64,000 nucleotides of DNA from Paenibacillus sp. FSL H7-0737 (GCF_000758545.1 NZ_CP009279.1:5642001-5706000); one strand, 5' to 3'. Numbered from the stretch's first letter, positions 16,381-24,914 are shown. Notes: generated from the letters alone by a model not told the origin. Program-made: numbers and translations.

Positions 16381-17574
16381 TTATAAGAATCTTCCTTTTT
16401 TCAGAACCAGCGGAATCCCACCGATAATGAACAAATAGCGCATATCCACAACTTTTTTCAATTGAGCTGCAGTCCAGCCCTTGTAAGTTTTGCTGCCAAC
16501 TACAGCAATCCCTTGACCTTTACCTAGAGAAGCTACTGTTCCTTTATTGCTGAATGCAAATTTCTTGGGTTGTTGATTACGGATCGCAGCCACCAAATTA
16601 TGTGCACAGCACTCTCCCTGTTGCATAGCAATTTGTGCCGTTGGCGGATAAGGACGCCCTTCTGGGTTAATCATCAAGGAGCCGTCTCCAATAATGAAGA
16701 TATTGTCTTGGCCTGGTGCACGTAAATATTCATCTACTTTCACACGTCCACGCATAGCTTCAAATCCTGCAGCTTCAATCAGACGATTCCCTCGAATTCC
16801 GCCTGTCCAGACAATTGTAGAAGCCTTAATCTCTTCGCCTGATGCCAGAATTACACCGTTTGGTAGACATTCCTTGATCGCAACGCCCATCTTGAATGTA
16901 ACACCCTTCTTAGTGAGCAAGTTCATCGCATACTCAACAAGTTCAGGAGCAAATCCAGGCAGAGCTGTTGGAGCAGCTTCTATGTTATATATATTTACCA
17001 TGCTTGGATCAACGTCAAATTCTTTGCACAACCCAGGGATGCGGTCAGCTAATTCGGCCACAAATTCAATTCCGCTAAAGCCGGCACCACCGACTACGAA
17101 ATTGATATGCTCCTGTGCATTGTTCTCGTTCTTATATTTGGCAAATTGATACTCAATATGTTCACGAATCAAACGAACGGAGTTGATGCTCCGGATCGTC
17201 AGTGCGTATTTATCAAGTCCTGGAATACCGAATGTTTCAGGCTCTCCGCCCAAAGCAATGACGAGATAGTCATACGAAAGAGTACCATCCTCCAAAATAA
17301 TCTTTTTCTGCTGGGTACGAATTTCCTGAACAGATGACTTAACGAGATCGATCTTGAATTCATCGATTAGTTTAGAAATAGACACCCGAGTGTGTTCAAT
17401 ACTATCTGTACCCGCGGCAGGCATATGTAGATGGGTAGTAAAATAGTGGTACTCGTGACGGTTTACGAGCGTGACATCCGCTTCATTATAGTTCAAAGCC
17501 TTCTGTAAGCGCTGTGCGGTCAAAATACCCCCATAGCCCGCGCCTAAGATTACGATTTTGGGAATACTACTCAT
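16381..17574 (-). CDS. Type II NADH dehydrogenase-like FAD oxidoreductase (YumB-like)
   Basis: 397-residue flavoprotein that probably passes electrons from NADH to menaquinone at the membrane surface. It has an FAD fold (IVILGAGYGGILTAQRL), NAD fold (VVGGAGFSGIEFVAELADR), FIIGDGSLM FAD-binding motif, and the C-terminal amphipathic/hydrophobic end (RYLFIIGGIPLVLKKGRF) typical of NDH-2. An upstream TTG-type frame adds 36 residues, but the ATG at 17574 follows AAGGAG and starts right before the FAD fold. Followed by the acidic gene. Confidence 0.92.
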   Translation of the reverse strand: MSSIPKIVILGAGYGGILTAQRLQKALNYNEADVTLVNRHEYHYFTTHLHMPAAGTDSIEHTRVSISKLIDEFKIDLVKSSVQEIRTQQKKIILEDGTLSYDYLVIALGGEPETFGIPGLDKYALTIRSINSVRLIREHIEYQFAKYKNENNAQEHINFVVGGAGFSGIEFVAELADRIPGLCKEFDVDPSMVNIYNIEAAPTALPGFAPELVEYAMNLLTKKGVTFKMGVAIKECLPNGVILASGEEIKASTIVWTGGIRGNRLIEAAGFEAMRGRVKVDEYLRAPGQDNIFIIGDGSLMINPEGRPYPPTAQIAMQQGECCAHNLVAAIRNQQPKKFAFSNKGTVASLGKGQGIAVVGSKTYKGWTAAQLKKVVDMRYLFIIGGIPLVLKKGRFL

Positions 17575-17878
17575 GTTCCGGCTCCTTCCAAGAGGTAAAT
17601 CTGTCTTTGTATTTTTTATTGAAACAATGTACGGTCCTTTTTGTGAATTTATACACTTATATTTAGAAGAAATTCCAATCAAACTTAAAGGATTTCTAAA
17701 TTGACCATATCCATTGTAAACCTTAGTGTACTATTAATCAAACATTAAAATACTAAAAAACGTCACATTCTTATTGTGTTCTAAAGTCTTTCTTTGCAGG
17801 TATGTGTCACAATGTTTATAATAAGAAAGAATACAAGTATGGCAAAATGAATATATCAACTCGGAGGTGTAATATCCC

Positions 17879-18880
17879 GTGACACAAGAGCAATCCGGCG
17901 TTCCTATGAGCGACCTTTTAATCATAGGTGGCGGTCCAGCTGGCATGTTTGCCGCATTTTACGGTGGGATGCGTCAGGCATCCGTAACACTTATTGAAAG
18001 TATGCCCCAATTGGGAGGACAACTTGCTGCACTTTATCCTGAAAAATACATTTATGATGTAGCAGGTTTTCCAAAAGTAACTGCACAAGAATTGGTTGAC
18101 AACCTGACACGGCAAATGGATATGTTCCAATCGAATATCCGGCTGGAGGAGAAAGTAATTTCTGTTCAGAAACGGGACGAACGCCATTTTGTAGTTACAA
18201 CTGATGTAGCAGAATATCACAGTAAAGCTATTATCATTACAGCTGGCGTAGGCGCTTTTGAACCTCGTCGTTTAGAACTGCCAGACGCAGGACGGTTTGA
18301 AAAAGCCAACCTTCATTATTTTGTAAATGATTTAAATGCCTTTAAAGATAAAAAAGTTCTGATTAGCGGTGGTGGAGATTCCGCAGTAGACTGGGCACTA
18401 ATGCTGGAACCGATCGCGGAGCAAGTAACCCTGATTCACCGCCGGGATAAATTCCGTGCGCATGAGCACAGCGTAGAGAATCTGATGGCTTCCAAAGTTA
18501 ACGTAATTACACCTACTGAAATTACAGAACTGCATGGTGACGAGTTTATTACTAAGGTTACCTTATCTCATATCAAGACCAAGGAAACACAAGAAATCGA
18601 AGTCGACAGTGTAATCGTCAATTTCGGATTTGTTTCCTCTCTGGGACCCATTGCAGAGTGGGGCATCGATATTGAAGGGAACTCCATTGTTGTTGACTCA
18701 CGTATGGAAACGAGTATTCCGGGAATCTTTGCAGCTGGCGATATTACCACATATCCAGGTAAGCTGAAGCTAATTGCTGTAGGATTCGGCGAAGCCCCAA
18801 CGGCTGTGAATAATGCAAAAGTCTACATCGATCCGGAAGCCAAGCTTTCACCAGGACACAGTAGTAATATGAAACTCTAA
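17879..18880 (+). CDS. Ferredoxin/flavodoxin-NADP reductase, thioredoxin reductase-like (YumC type)
   Basis: 333-residue homodimeric-type FNR that reduces ferredoxin or flavodoxin with NADPH. Shows FAD motif IIGGGPAGMFAAFYGGMRQ, NADPH motif ISGGGDSAVDWALML, and GIFAAGDITTYPGKLKLIAVGFGEAP near the end. The CxxC of thioredoxin reductase is absent, as in YumC. GTG at 17879 follows GGAGGTG at ideal spacing; an ATG at 17906 is less well placed. It is divergent from ndh, as yumB and yumC are neighbours in Bacillus. Confidence 0.93.
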   Translation: MTQEQSGVPMSDLLIIGGGPAGMFAAFYGGMRQASVTLIESMPQLGGQLAALYPEKYIYDVAGFPKVTAQELVDNLTRQMDMFQSNIRLEEKVISVQKRDERHFVVTTDVAEYHSKAIIITAGVGAFEPRRLELPDAGRFEKANLHYFVNDLNAFKDKKVLISGGGDSAVDWALMLEPIAEQVTLIHRRDKFRAHEHSVENLMASKVNVITPTEITELHGDEFITKVTLSHIKTKETQEIEVDSVIVNFGFVSSLGPIAEWGIDIEGNSIVVDSRMETSIPGIFAAGDITTYPGKLKLIAVGFGEAPTAVNNAKVYIDPEAKLSPGHSSNMKL

Positions 18881-18902
18881 TTCTATCTACCACAATAAAA
18901 AA

Positions 18903-18951
18903 GGGTATTCTGACAGGCCTATCAATACTAGCCTATCAGGATACCCTTTTA
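18903..18951 (+). terminator. Intrinsic terminator of the FNR gene
   Basis: GGGTATTCTGACAGGC pairs with GCCTATCAGGATACCC (one or two mismatches), then TTTT. An A-run precedes it, so it may also stop the sda transcript. Confidence 0.85.
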
Positions 18952-19011
18952 TGTTTGTGACTCGCGGTTTATTTATATGTAGCCAGCTACAAAGGTATAC
19001 TTTGCGCTCTT

Positions 19012-19164
19012 TTAATGAAGAACCGCATGAACTGGAGAGTGTAAGTTTCGTTTGCGAATCTCAACGAGTAGAAGAGCGATGAAATCATGCTCTAGTTGCA
19101 GTTCTATCGCTCTATGGTAAGAGTCTAGAAGCATCTCATCGGACAATTCAACCATAACGTTCAT
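19012..19164 (-). CDS. sda: Sporulation checkpoint inhibitor Sda (KinA inhibitor)
   Basis: 50-residue protein, MNVMVELSDEMLLDSYHRAI onward, with an antiparallel helical hairpin pattern. The core (LSDE.LL.SY..A.E....DFI.LL..EI..R.L) lines up with B. subtilis Sda, which binds the sporulation histidine kinase KinA and blocks phosphorelay start while replication is under way or perturbed. The ATG follows GGAAAGG; an internal ATG at codon 4 is a possible alternative start. Its promoter is overlaid by a LexA-type palindrome and preceded by DnaA boxes. Confidence 0.9.
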   Translation of the reverse strand: MNVMVELSDEMLLDSYHRAIELQLEHDFIALLLVEIRKRNLHSPVHAVLH

Positions 19165-19193
19165 CTACCTTTCCTGTATTTGGATCTGAATCT

Positions 19194-19222
19194 ATCATAT
19201 CAAACTATCATTTTTCGAACAA
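19194..19222 (-). promoter_or_regulatory. Sigma-A promoter of sda
   Basis: On the minus strand TTGTTC (19217-19222), a 17-bp spacer, and TATGAT (19194-19199), about 30 bp before the sda ATG. The -35 lies inside the LexA-type palindrome. Confidence 0.75.
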
Positions 19223-19229
19223 GCGTTCG
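19216..19229. promoter_or_regulatory. LexA (SOS) box-like palindrome over the sda -35
   Basis: CGAACAAGCGTTCG has the Gram-positive SOS core GAAC-N4-GTTC and fits the Bacillus consensus CGAACRNRYGTTY at all those positions. Being on top of the -35 hexamer, LexA binding would block sda transcription until DNA damage. Confidence 0.7.
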
Positions 19230-19231
19230 TG

Positions 19232-19331
19232 TTATCCACAAGTACATGTGGAAATCCTGTGTATAATATGTGCGTAAGCGTTACAAAGGTGATACCTGCA
19301 CAGTGGAATATGGGGATAATAGTTATACACA
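19232..19331. promoter_or_regulatory. Cluster of three exact DnaA boxes upstream of sda
   Basis: TTATCCACA at 19232-19240 (plus), TTATACACA at 19258-19266 (minus) and TTATACACA at 19323-19331 (plus) all match TTATNCACA. A one-mismatch box TTATCCCCA is at 19311-19319 (minus). The nearest lies 9 bp upstream of the sda -35 hexamer. In B. subtilis the sda promoter region also carries DnaA boxes that couple its expression to replication initiation. The rest of the gap to 19470 is AT-rich with no gene. Confidence 0.85.
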
Positions 19332-19469
19332 GGACTGAACCACTTGTATACAGCTAAAAATATATTTTTATTGTAAATAAATTACAATATAATTTACCCC
19401 AAAAGAACGCAACTAAACGCAATTTTATCTTACTACTCTATTATCGTCAATTCTAAAATTTTTGTTAAT

Positions 19470-20132
19470 TTACTGAGGTCTTGTATTAACCTCCAGAATC
19501 CATATTTTACCTGAATAATCCACGGCGTAATCAAAACCCAGTTCCCCTATTCCAGGGAAATGCCGCTCCATCAGTTCGATACATACGAGCGTTAGCCTGC
19601 GCATTTCTGCTTTCTTCGCTGAGGCTTTAATTCGAGGCAAGGATCTGCGAAGTCCTTCTCGACAAGAAAGCATCGTGCCACCTTTACATAAATTAGTTAC
19701 GAACAGGCCAGGCCGGGCCAATCTTCCCACCATAGAGCGAAACTCCCAAACACCACCATTTCTCACTACTTTGACCCGATAATCAATAGGACGCCCACCA
19801 ATTCTGGCGAGAGAAATCCCCTGTTGAATCAAATATTTACGTCTAACCTTGACGAAATGAAGCGCTCGTCTCATGGATCTAAAGTCCTTGTAAATTCGAG
19901 TTCTGTCCATATAAGTAAATCCATAACCTCGACTATCCCGAAACACTTTAATTACACCGTAGCCTCCACCGCCAACTATTGGTTTAATAACAACATTTCC
20001 GTATCTCCGGAGCATAGCTAACAGTGAGTCAGCCGAATACACCCTCGTCATTGGTATATAATGAGAAACCCTCGCGTCACTGAGCAATGCTTCTGTCTTC
20101 AACCATTTGCTAGCCAATTGTCTTCCCGACAT
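19470..20132 (-). CDS. YheC/YheD-family ATP-grasp protein
   Basis: 220 residues with ATP-grasp features: VVIKPIVGGGGYGVIKV (nucleotide-binding lysine and glycine loop, ~residues 50-66), YLIQQGISLARIGGRPIDYRVKVVRN (metal/ATP region), and a closing ELGFDYAVDYSGKIWILEVNTRP with the Glu/Asn metal ligands. The family is linked to the endospore coat in Bacillus, but the substrate is unknown. The protein is shorter than YheC/D (~360-450), being essentially the ATP-grasp domain alone. ATG follows AAAGGAGGG. Confidence 0.85.
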   Translation of the reverse strand: MSGRQLASKWLKTEALLSDARVSHYIPMTRVYSADSLLAMLRRYGNVVIKPIVGGGGYGVIKVFRDSRGYGFTYMDRTRIYKDFRSMRRALHFVKVRRKYLIQQGISLARIGGRPIDYRVKVVRNGGVWEFRSMVGRLARPGLFVTNLCKGGTMLSCREGLRRSLPRIKASAKKAEMRRLTLVCIELMERHFPGIGELGFDYAVDYSGKIWILEVNTRPQ

Positions 20133-20463
20133 CGTCCTTTCCCTCCTTTCACATTCCAGCCTACCCTATACATTACTCAGAAAAGGCCCCACCCTCTTGT
20201 ATGATTGTCCGTGTAGGAGGAAACTCTTAGCAAAAAGGGCTTAGAGCTTGTATCGACAACATTCTCAATCTCGCAGGTTAGATTGCAGATTTTGTAGAAC
20301 CTCATTTCTGAACATTCGACATCTAAATCGCAATGGATGAGTTCACTATAACTAGAATAATCTTCAAAATCGTTGTATTATTAATAGCGGTTACATTTTC
20401 AATTCCTACTATATAAATAATGAATTAGAGGCTCGCTAAAAAACAGCGCGGGGAGGGCTCGGA
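20133..20463. other. Intergenic region, no gene seen
   Basis: About 330 bp between divergent genes. Both strong ribosome binding sites lie at its ends. I see no terminator, structured RNA or convincing promoter hexamer pair. A TTCGACA (Spo0A-box-like heptamer) at 20315-20321 is alone and not significant. Confidence 0.5.
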
Positions 20464-20673
20464 ATGGCTCAGTTTTTCGAGGTATTATATTGGGTGGCCA
20501 TGCTTGGGATGTCCATCGTATTGGCTGGAACGACTATACTGATCTGCGCTATTGGCTTTAAATTCATTAAAGACAGACGCAGAGCACTGGGTGCTGGCTG
20601 TATTGCCTTTTCCCTTGGAGCCGCAGGGCTCATCGTGTTTATGATTAATTACAAGTTTATTATTCCAGCCTAA
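20464..20673 (+). CDS. Hypothetical small membrane protein (two segments)
   Basis: 69 residues with hydrophobic stretches at about 8-33 and 45-63 separated by a basic loop (KFIKDRRRALG). The ATG follows GGGGAGGG and a terminator follows 20 bp after the stop, so it is a complete single-gene unit. Not recognised; function unknown. Confidence 0.8.
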   Translation: MAQFFEVLYWVAMLGMSIVLAGTTILICAIGFKFIKDRRRALGAGCIAFSLGAAGLIVFMINYKFIIPA

Positions 20674-20691
20674 TTGTACGCAGGAACAAAC

Positions 20692-20727
20692 AAAAGCCCT
20701 CTCGAGGAATTCCATCGGAGGGCTTTT
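20692..20727. terminator. Intrinsic terminator between convergent genes
   Basis: AAAAGCCCTC and GAGGGCTTTT form a perfect 10-bp stem around a 16-nt loop. Confidence 0.85.
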
Positions 20728-20740
20728 GCTTGTATGTCAT

Positions 20741-21193
20741 TCATATATCTAGCGTAAGACGGATCATATCCACTACCTTGATCCCATTTTCAACAATCTC
20801 TTCACTATAATGCCTGATAAAAAAATCTCTATCGATTCCGGTAATTCTAAATCCACATTTCTGATAAAGAGCCAGTTGTCCTATACTAGAATTTCCCGTA
20901 CCCACTTCAATCGTCTTCGCACCAAGTAATCTCGCATTCTGAATCGCATGATAGACCAACTGCTTTCCTATCCCTTTACTTTGCTGACTCTCATCAACAG
21001 CTATATTCACTAGCTCCACTGTCTCAGGTCTCGTTTGTAGCAAAACATAGACACCTATAATGCAATTCTCCACTTCAGCTACAAAACATTGCCCTCTTTT
21101 TAAATACGCTTCAACAAGACTTAGGGAAGGATCGGCTAATAACAACAAATGTAAGGGTGGTTGTTCTTCTGCGTTTAATTTCCTAATTAGCAT
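20741..21193 (-). CDS. GNAT-family N-acetyltransferase
   Basis: 150 residues. The acetyl-CoA pyrophosphate loop QSKGIGKQLV (Q/RxxGxG/A) is near residue 91, preceded by VELVNIAVDESQ (beta4) and followed by GAKTIEVGTGNSSIGQLALYQKCGFRITG (motif B). It ends DMIRLTLDI. ATG follows AAGGAG. Substrate not predictable. Confidence 0.88.
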   Translation of the reverse strand: MLIRKLNAEEQPPLHLLLLADPSLSLVEAYLKRGQCFVAEVENCIIGVYVLLQTRPETVELVNIAVDESQQSKGIGKQLVYHAIQNARLLGAKTIEVGTGNSSIGQLALYQKCGFRITGIDRDFFIRHYSEEIVENGIKVVDMIRLTLDI

Positions 21194-21231
21194 GCTTTGA
21201 GCTCCTTGTGATGACTTTTGTCATTGAGAAT

Positions 21232-21282
21232 AAAAAAAGCCTCCAAGCCCGTGTTGTAGAAATCAACATGGGGCTTGAAGGC
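21232..21282 (-). terminator. Intrinsic terminator of the Fe-S carrier gene
   Basis: On the minus strand GCCTTCAAGCCCCATGTTG pairs with CAACACGGGCTTGGAGGC, followed by seven Ts. Confidence 0.9.
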
Positions 21283-21294
21283 GTAACGTCGCGA

Positions 21295-21654
21295 TTAGCA
21301 AGGCTCTTCGTTCGGTTTTCCTGCATCCGTAGCTGTACGGAAGCTTGAGCCACAGCCACAGGTTGCAGTAGCGTTCGGGTTATTAATGGTGAAGCCACCT
21401 GTCATGCCGGATTCTTCAAAATCAATTTCGAGACCATCAAGGTAACGAAGATTTTCTTTCTCCACGACAACCTTCATTTCTTGGATGTCCATATATACGT
21501 CCTGATCAGTTTCATTATCATCAAAGCCCATAGCGTAAGAGAATCCACTGCAACCGCCGGGCGTTACTCCAATACGGAGGAACATGTTCGGCACTTCTTG
21601 TTCAGCAAGCATCGCCTTTAATTGTTCTGCTGCCTTTTCGCTAATATTAATCAT
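21295..21654 (-). CDS. A-type iron-sulfur cluster carrier (HesB/IscA/ErpA family)
   Basis: 119 residues. It carries the three conserved cysteines of the family: one in GVTPGGCSGFSYAMGF and the pair in ATCGCGSSF near the C-terminus. It transfers Fe-S clusters to apo-enzymes such as succinate dehydrogenase or LipA. The open frame starts two codons earlier, but the ATG at 21654 has AGGAGG at proper spacing. Single gene, divergent from mqnE. Confidence 0.93.
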   Translation of the reverse strand: MINISEKAAEQLKAMLAEQEVPNMFLRIGVTPGGCSGFSYAMGFDDNETDQDVYMDIQEMKVVVEKENLRYLDGLEIDFEESGMTGGFTINNPNATATCGCGSSFRTATDAGKPNEEPC

Positions 21655-21846
21655 GATCATATCCTCCTATAAATTAAACTTACTTCAACAGAAAAACTTA
21701 TGTTTAAGAGACCTTCCGGTCAAAAGTTACTTTCTTAAAAATATATACTTAATAAACTCAGTATAACCGACTATTCCATTACCCTCAAGTCACAACTGCC
21801 TTATGCTTGACCTGCCACACCAAAATAAACCATCCATATCCAGCTG

Positions 21847-21875
21847 TTGATCCCCTTATAAGAGAGGTTTATAAT
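21847..21875 (+). promoter_or_regulatory. Sigma-A promoter of mqnE
   Basis: TTGATC, a 17-bp spacer, and TATAAT. The transcript would have a leader of about 145 nt containing a CGGAGG/CCTCCG hairpin (21915-21931) followed by a T-rich stretch. Confidence 0.7.
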
Positions 21876-22026
21876 AAGGAAGGCAAACATAAGTAAAAAT
21901 TCGGAAATTTGTCACGGAGGCTAAACCTCCGATTTATTTTCATGAATGAACAGCTACCGTCTGGGTAAGTCTGGGAATTATCTGCGGGCAATGGACCCCG
22001 TAAAACTTTCAGGAGGAATTTATTAT

Positions 22027-23133
22027 ATGTCTACTCTTTTCACCCCCCAAACAGACGCCCGAATGATGAACATTATTGAAAAAGTTCGTGGCGGCGAAAG
22101 ATTGAATTTAGAAGATGGCGTTTATTTATATCAAAGTAACGACCTACTTACGATTGGCCAATTAGCAAATGAAGTCAATCTTGCAAAGAACAACAACAGG
22201 GTATATTTTATCGAAAACATGAGTCTATATTTCACCAATGTTTGCGAATCTCACTGTGCATTCTGCAATTTCCGCAAAGATGATGGAGAAGAGGGTGCTT
22301 ATACCCTTTCCGGTCAGGAAATGGTGCAATATGTCGAACAGCATATTCATCCAAGTGTGCGCGAATTCCATATCGTAGGCGGTCATAATGACAAGGTTCC
22401 TTTCCAGTATTACGTGGATTCTTTAAAAGCCTTGAATGAACGTTTCCCTGAGGTAACCTTAAAAGCATACACTGCAGCCGAAATCGATTTTTTCACCCGA
22501 ATTAGCGGATTGAGTATTCGTGAGGTACTCGAACAGCTGCGTGCTGCAGGACTTAAGACACTTACTGGTGGCGGTGCAGAAATATTATCCGATCAATACC
22601 GTAAAAAAATGCGTGTAGATAAAGCTAATGTGGAAGAATATCTAGAAGTTCACCGAACAGCACATCAGCTTGGCATGAAGACACATACAACTATGCTTTA
22701 CGGCTCGATTGAATCTCATGAAGATCGTATCCGGCACATGATGCAGATCCGCGATCTACAAGATGAAACCAATGGCTTTATGGTATTCATTCCATTATCT
22801 ATGCAGCCTAAGAACAAGAATGCAGGAATTATGCGCCGCAACTCCGCTTATGAGGATCTGAAGACGATTGCGATCAGCAGATTGATGCTGGATAATTTCG
22901 ATCACATCAAAGCGTACTTTATTAATATCGGTCCTCAGCTTACTCAAGTTGCACTGAATTTCGGTGCTTCTGACGTCCATGGTACTATTCTTAAAGAACG
23001 CATTAGCCATGCGGCTGGTGCCTTAACACCTGAAGGCCTCACTCGCGATGAATTGATCTGGTTAGTAAAAGGTGCTGGACGAATTCCAGTAGAACGCGAC
23101 ACGTTCTACAATGCGATAAAGGTATACGAATAA
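22027..23133 (+). CDS. mqnE: Aminodeoxyfutalosine synthase (radical SAM, menaquinone pathway)
   Basis: 368-residue radical SAM enzyme. The 4Fe-4S motif CESHCAFCNF (CxxxCxxC) is near residue 72-79, followed by HIVGGHNDKVPF, the TGGGAEIL motif, and TTMLYGSIESHEDR. MqnE joins dehydrochorismate-derived enolpyruvylbenzoate to SAM in futalosine-dependent menaquinone synthesis. MqnC is a close relative; the GGHN segment favours MqnE. An upstream ATG at 21946 lengthens the frame, but ATG 22027 has AGGAGG and fits family length. Confidence 0.88.
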   Translation: MSTLFTPQTDARMMNIIEKVRGGERLNLEDGVYLYQSNDLLTIGQLANEVNLAKNNNRVYFIENMSLYFTNVCESHCAFCNFRKDDGEEGAYTLSGQEMVQYVEQHIHPSVREFHIVGGHNDKVPFQYYVDSLKALNERFPEVTLKAYTAAEIDFFTRISGLSIREVLEQLRAAGLKTLTGGGAEILSDQYRKKMRVDKANVEEYLEVHRTAHQLGMKTHTTMLYGSIESHEDRIRHMMQIRDLQDETNGFMVFIPLSMQPKNKNAGIMRRNSAYEDLKTIAISRLMLDNFDHIKAYFINIGPQLTQVALNFGASDVHGTILKERISHAAGALTPEGLTRDELIWLVKGAGRIPVERDTFYNAIKVYE

Positions 23134-23182
23134 AAGACTACCTAGATCCGTTATCCTATATTGGAAAGGAAGTTCGGTCAGC

Positions 23183-24244
23183 ATGAGAACACTACTCGTT
23201 CTGGGCGGCGGCTATGGCGGCTTGGCCCTAATTCAAGAATTGCTCAATAATCACCTTCCACAGGATATTGAAATTATCTTAATTGACCGAATGCCTTATC
23301 AAGGAATCAAAACGGAATATTATGCGCTTGCCGCAGGTACAGTAACTGACTATCACTTGCGGATCCAGTTTCCGGTTCATCCCCGTCTCACTATCCGTTA
23401 CGGTGAGGTGAGTTCCATTGATTTGGAGAGTAGAATCGTTACAATGGAGCCTGACGAGACTGTGTCTTATGACATACTTGCCATTGCACTAGGTTGTACC
23501 GACAATTACCATAACATCCCTGGAGCTGATCAATATACTTGCAGTATCCAGACCTTTGCAGGAACACGCGAAACTTACCAACGTTTAAACGATGTGAAGC
23601 CTTATGGAACAATAAACATTGTAGGCGGAGGACTAAGTGGAGTGGAATTGGCGGCAGAGCTTCGGGAGAGCCGACCAGATCTTAATATTGCTATTCTGGA
23701 TCGCGGTGAACGTGTCTTATCTGCCTTCCCTGCGAAGCTGTCACAGTACGTGGAGGAATGGTTTCACCACCATCAAGTACAGACACTTGGACGTGTCTCC
23801 GTATCCCATGTAGAAAAAGATGCGCTTTTTAACGGTACAGAGGAAATTCTTTCAGATGTTACGGTATGGACCGCGGGGATCCAACCGGTGAAGGTTGTTC
23901 AGGAATTAACAGTCCCGAAGGATCGCGGAGGACGAATCATTCTGGATGAATATTATCGTGTACCTGATTATCCAGAAGTGTATGTAATTGGCGACTGCGC
24001 CAGCCTGCCATTCGCTCCAAGCGCACAAGCCGCAGGAGCGCAGGGTGAGCAGGTTGCTCAGGTTATTCAAGCCATGTGGCGCGGCGAGACCCCTAAGCTT
24101 CATCCTATTCGTCTAAAGGGTACCTTAGGCTCACTAGGCAAGAAAGCTGGATTTGGTCTGATGGGCCAGCGCTCCGTAAAAGGACGGGTTCCCCGTATCC
24201 TTAAGAGCGGGGTACTCTGGATGTCAAAACGCACTTTAGGATAA
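23183..24244 (+). CDS. NADH dehydrogenase-like FAD oxidoreductase (YutJ-like)
   Basis: 353 residues. It has an FAD fold (LLVLGGGYGGLALIQELL), second nucleotide fold (INIVGGGLSGVELAAELRES) and VYVIGDCASLPFAP, as in type II NADH dehydrogenases, with a C-terminal GTLGSLGKKAGFGLMG block and basic tail. The yutJ-yuzB-yutI gene cluster is the same as in B. subtilis. It lies 50 bp after mqnE and is probably cotranscribed, which would pair a quinone-pathway enzyme with a quinone-reducing one. ATG follows GGAAAGGAAG. Confidence 0.88.
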   Translation: MRTLLVLGGGYGGLALIQELLNNHLPQDIEIILIDRMPYQGIKTEYYALAAGTVTDYHLRIQFPVHPRLTIRYGEVSSIDLESRIVTMEPDETVSYDILAIALGCTDNYHNIPGADQYTCSIQTFAGTRETYQRLNDVKPYGTINIVGGGLSGVELAAELRESRPDLNIAILDRGERVLSAFPAKLSQYVEEWFHHHQVQTLGRVSVSHVEKDALFNGTEEILSDVTVWTAGIQPVKVVQELTVPKDRGGRIILDEYYRVPDYPEVYVIGDCASLPFAPSAQAAGAQGEQVAQVIQAMWRGETPKLHPIRLKGTLGSLGKKAGFGLMGQRSVKGRVPRILKSGVLWMSKRTLG

Positions 24245-24248
24245 ACCT

Positions 24249-24293
24249 AAGGGCTGCTCTTTTCCGTTATAAATACGAAAAAGAGCAGCCCTT
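24249..24293. terminator. Bidirectional intrinsic terminator
   Basis: AAGGGCTGCTCTTTT and AAAAGAGCAGCCCTT form a 15-bp perfect stem between convergent yutJ-like and yuzB-like genes. Confidence 0.9.
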
Positions 24294-24312
24294 TATTTTC
24301 CACAAAAAGCAT

Positions 24313-24567
24313 TTAATCAAGATCCATATTAAACCAAGCCTCTAGCTCTTTGATTTTAGTATCAATTTTCTTTTCTAGCTCGTCAACAGTATCTGCTGCA
24401 ACGATGTCCCCTTCAACCATGGCAAACGGGGTTAAATAACATTCCCCACAATTGTTCAGGCATCCGTATTCGATCACATCGTAATCTGGATTTTCCTCCA
24501 GCTTATGCATTAGCTTGTCTGTTCCGTGACCCATGTTACTGGCACAAAATTCAATAATTGGTCTCAT
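24313..24567 (-). CDS. YuzB-like DUF1450 protein
   Basis: 84 residues with a cysteine pattern EFCASN ... YGCLNNCGECYLTPFA suggestive of metal or cluster binding. The YuzB/DUF1450 family has no settled function. It is divergent from the NifU-like gene, as in B. subtilis. The ATG at 24567 with GGGAG is preferred to an upstream ATG nine codons earlier. Confidence 0.88.
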   Translation of the reverse strand: MRPIIEFCASNMGHGTDKLMHKLEENPDYDVIEYGCLNNCGECYLTPFAMVEGDIVAADTVDELEKKIDTKIKELEAWFNMDLD

Positions 24568-24648
24568 GATGATCTCCCTATTCCGCCTAACCATTTTATT
24601 TTTTAACTTTTTGTACTATAATGAACTTACGAAAGGAGTGATTGAGAA

Positions 24649-24897
24649 ATGAGTGAGAATGCACAAAGCACCGAAATGTATGATGAAGTATTGGAAGTGC
24701 TGGATAAGCTTCGTCCGTTCCTGCAACGCGATGGCGGCGACGTTGAACTGGTCGATGTAGAAGACGGCATCGTTAAGTTGAAACTTATGGGTGCCTGCGG
24801 CAGCTGCCCAAGCTCCACGATCACCTTGAAAGCCGGGATTGAACGCGCCCTTCTTGAAGAAGTAGAAGGCGTACAAGAAGTTATGCAAGTATTCTAA
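24649..24897 (+). CDS. NifU C-terminal domain Fe-S scaffold (YutI/NfuA-like)
   Basis: 82-residue NifU-type protein with the cluster-binding CxxC in MGACGSCPSSTITLK and the RPFLQRDGGDVELVDV motif. It carries or transfers [4Fe-4S] clusters. Length and motif match YutI. ATG follows AAAGGAGTG. Confidence 0.93.
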   Translation: MSENAQSTEMYDEVLEVLDKLRPFLQRDGGDVELVDVEDGIVKLKLMGACGSCPSSTITLKAGIERALLEEVEGVQEVMQVF

Positions 24898-24914
24898 TCC
24901 CATTCAATATCATT

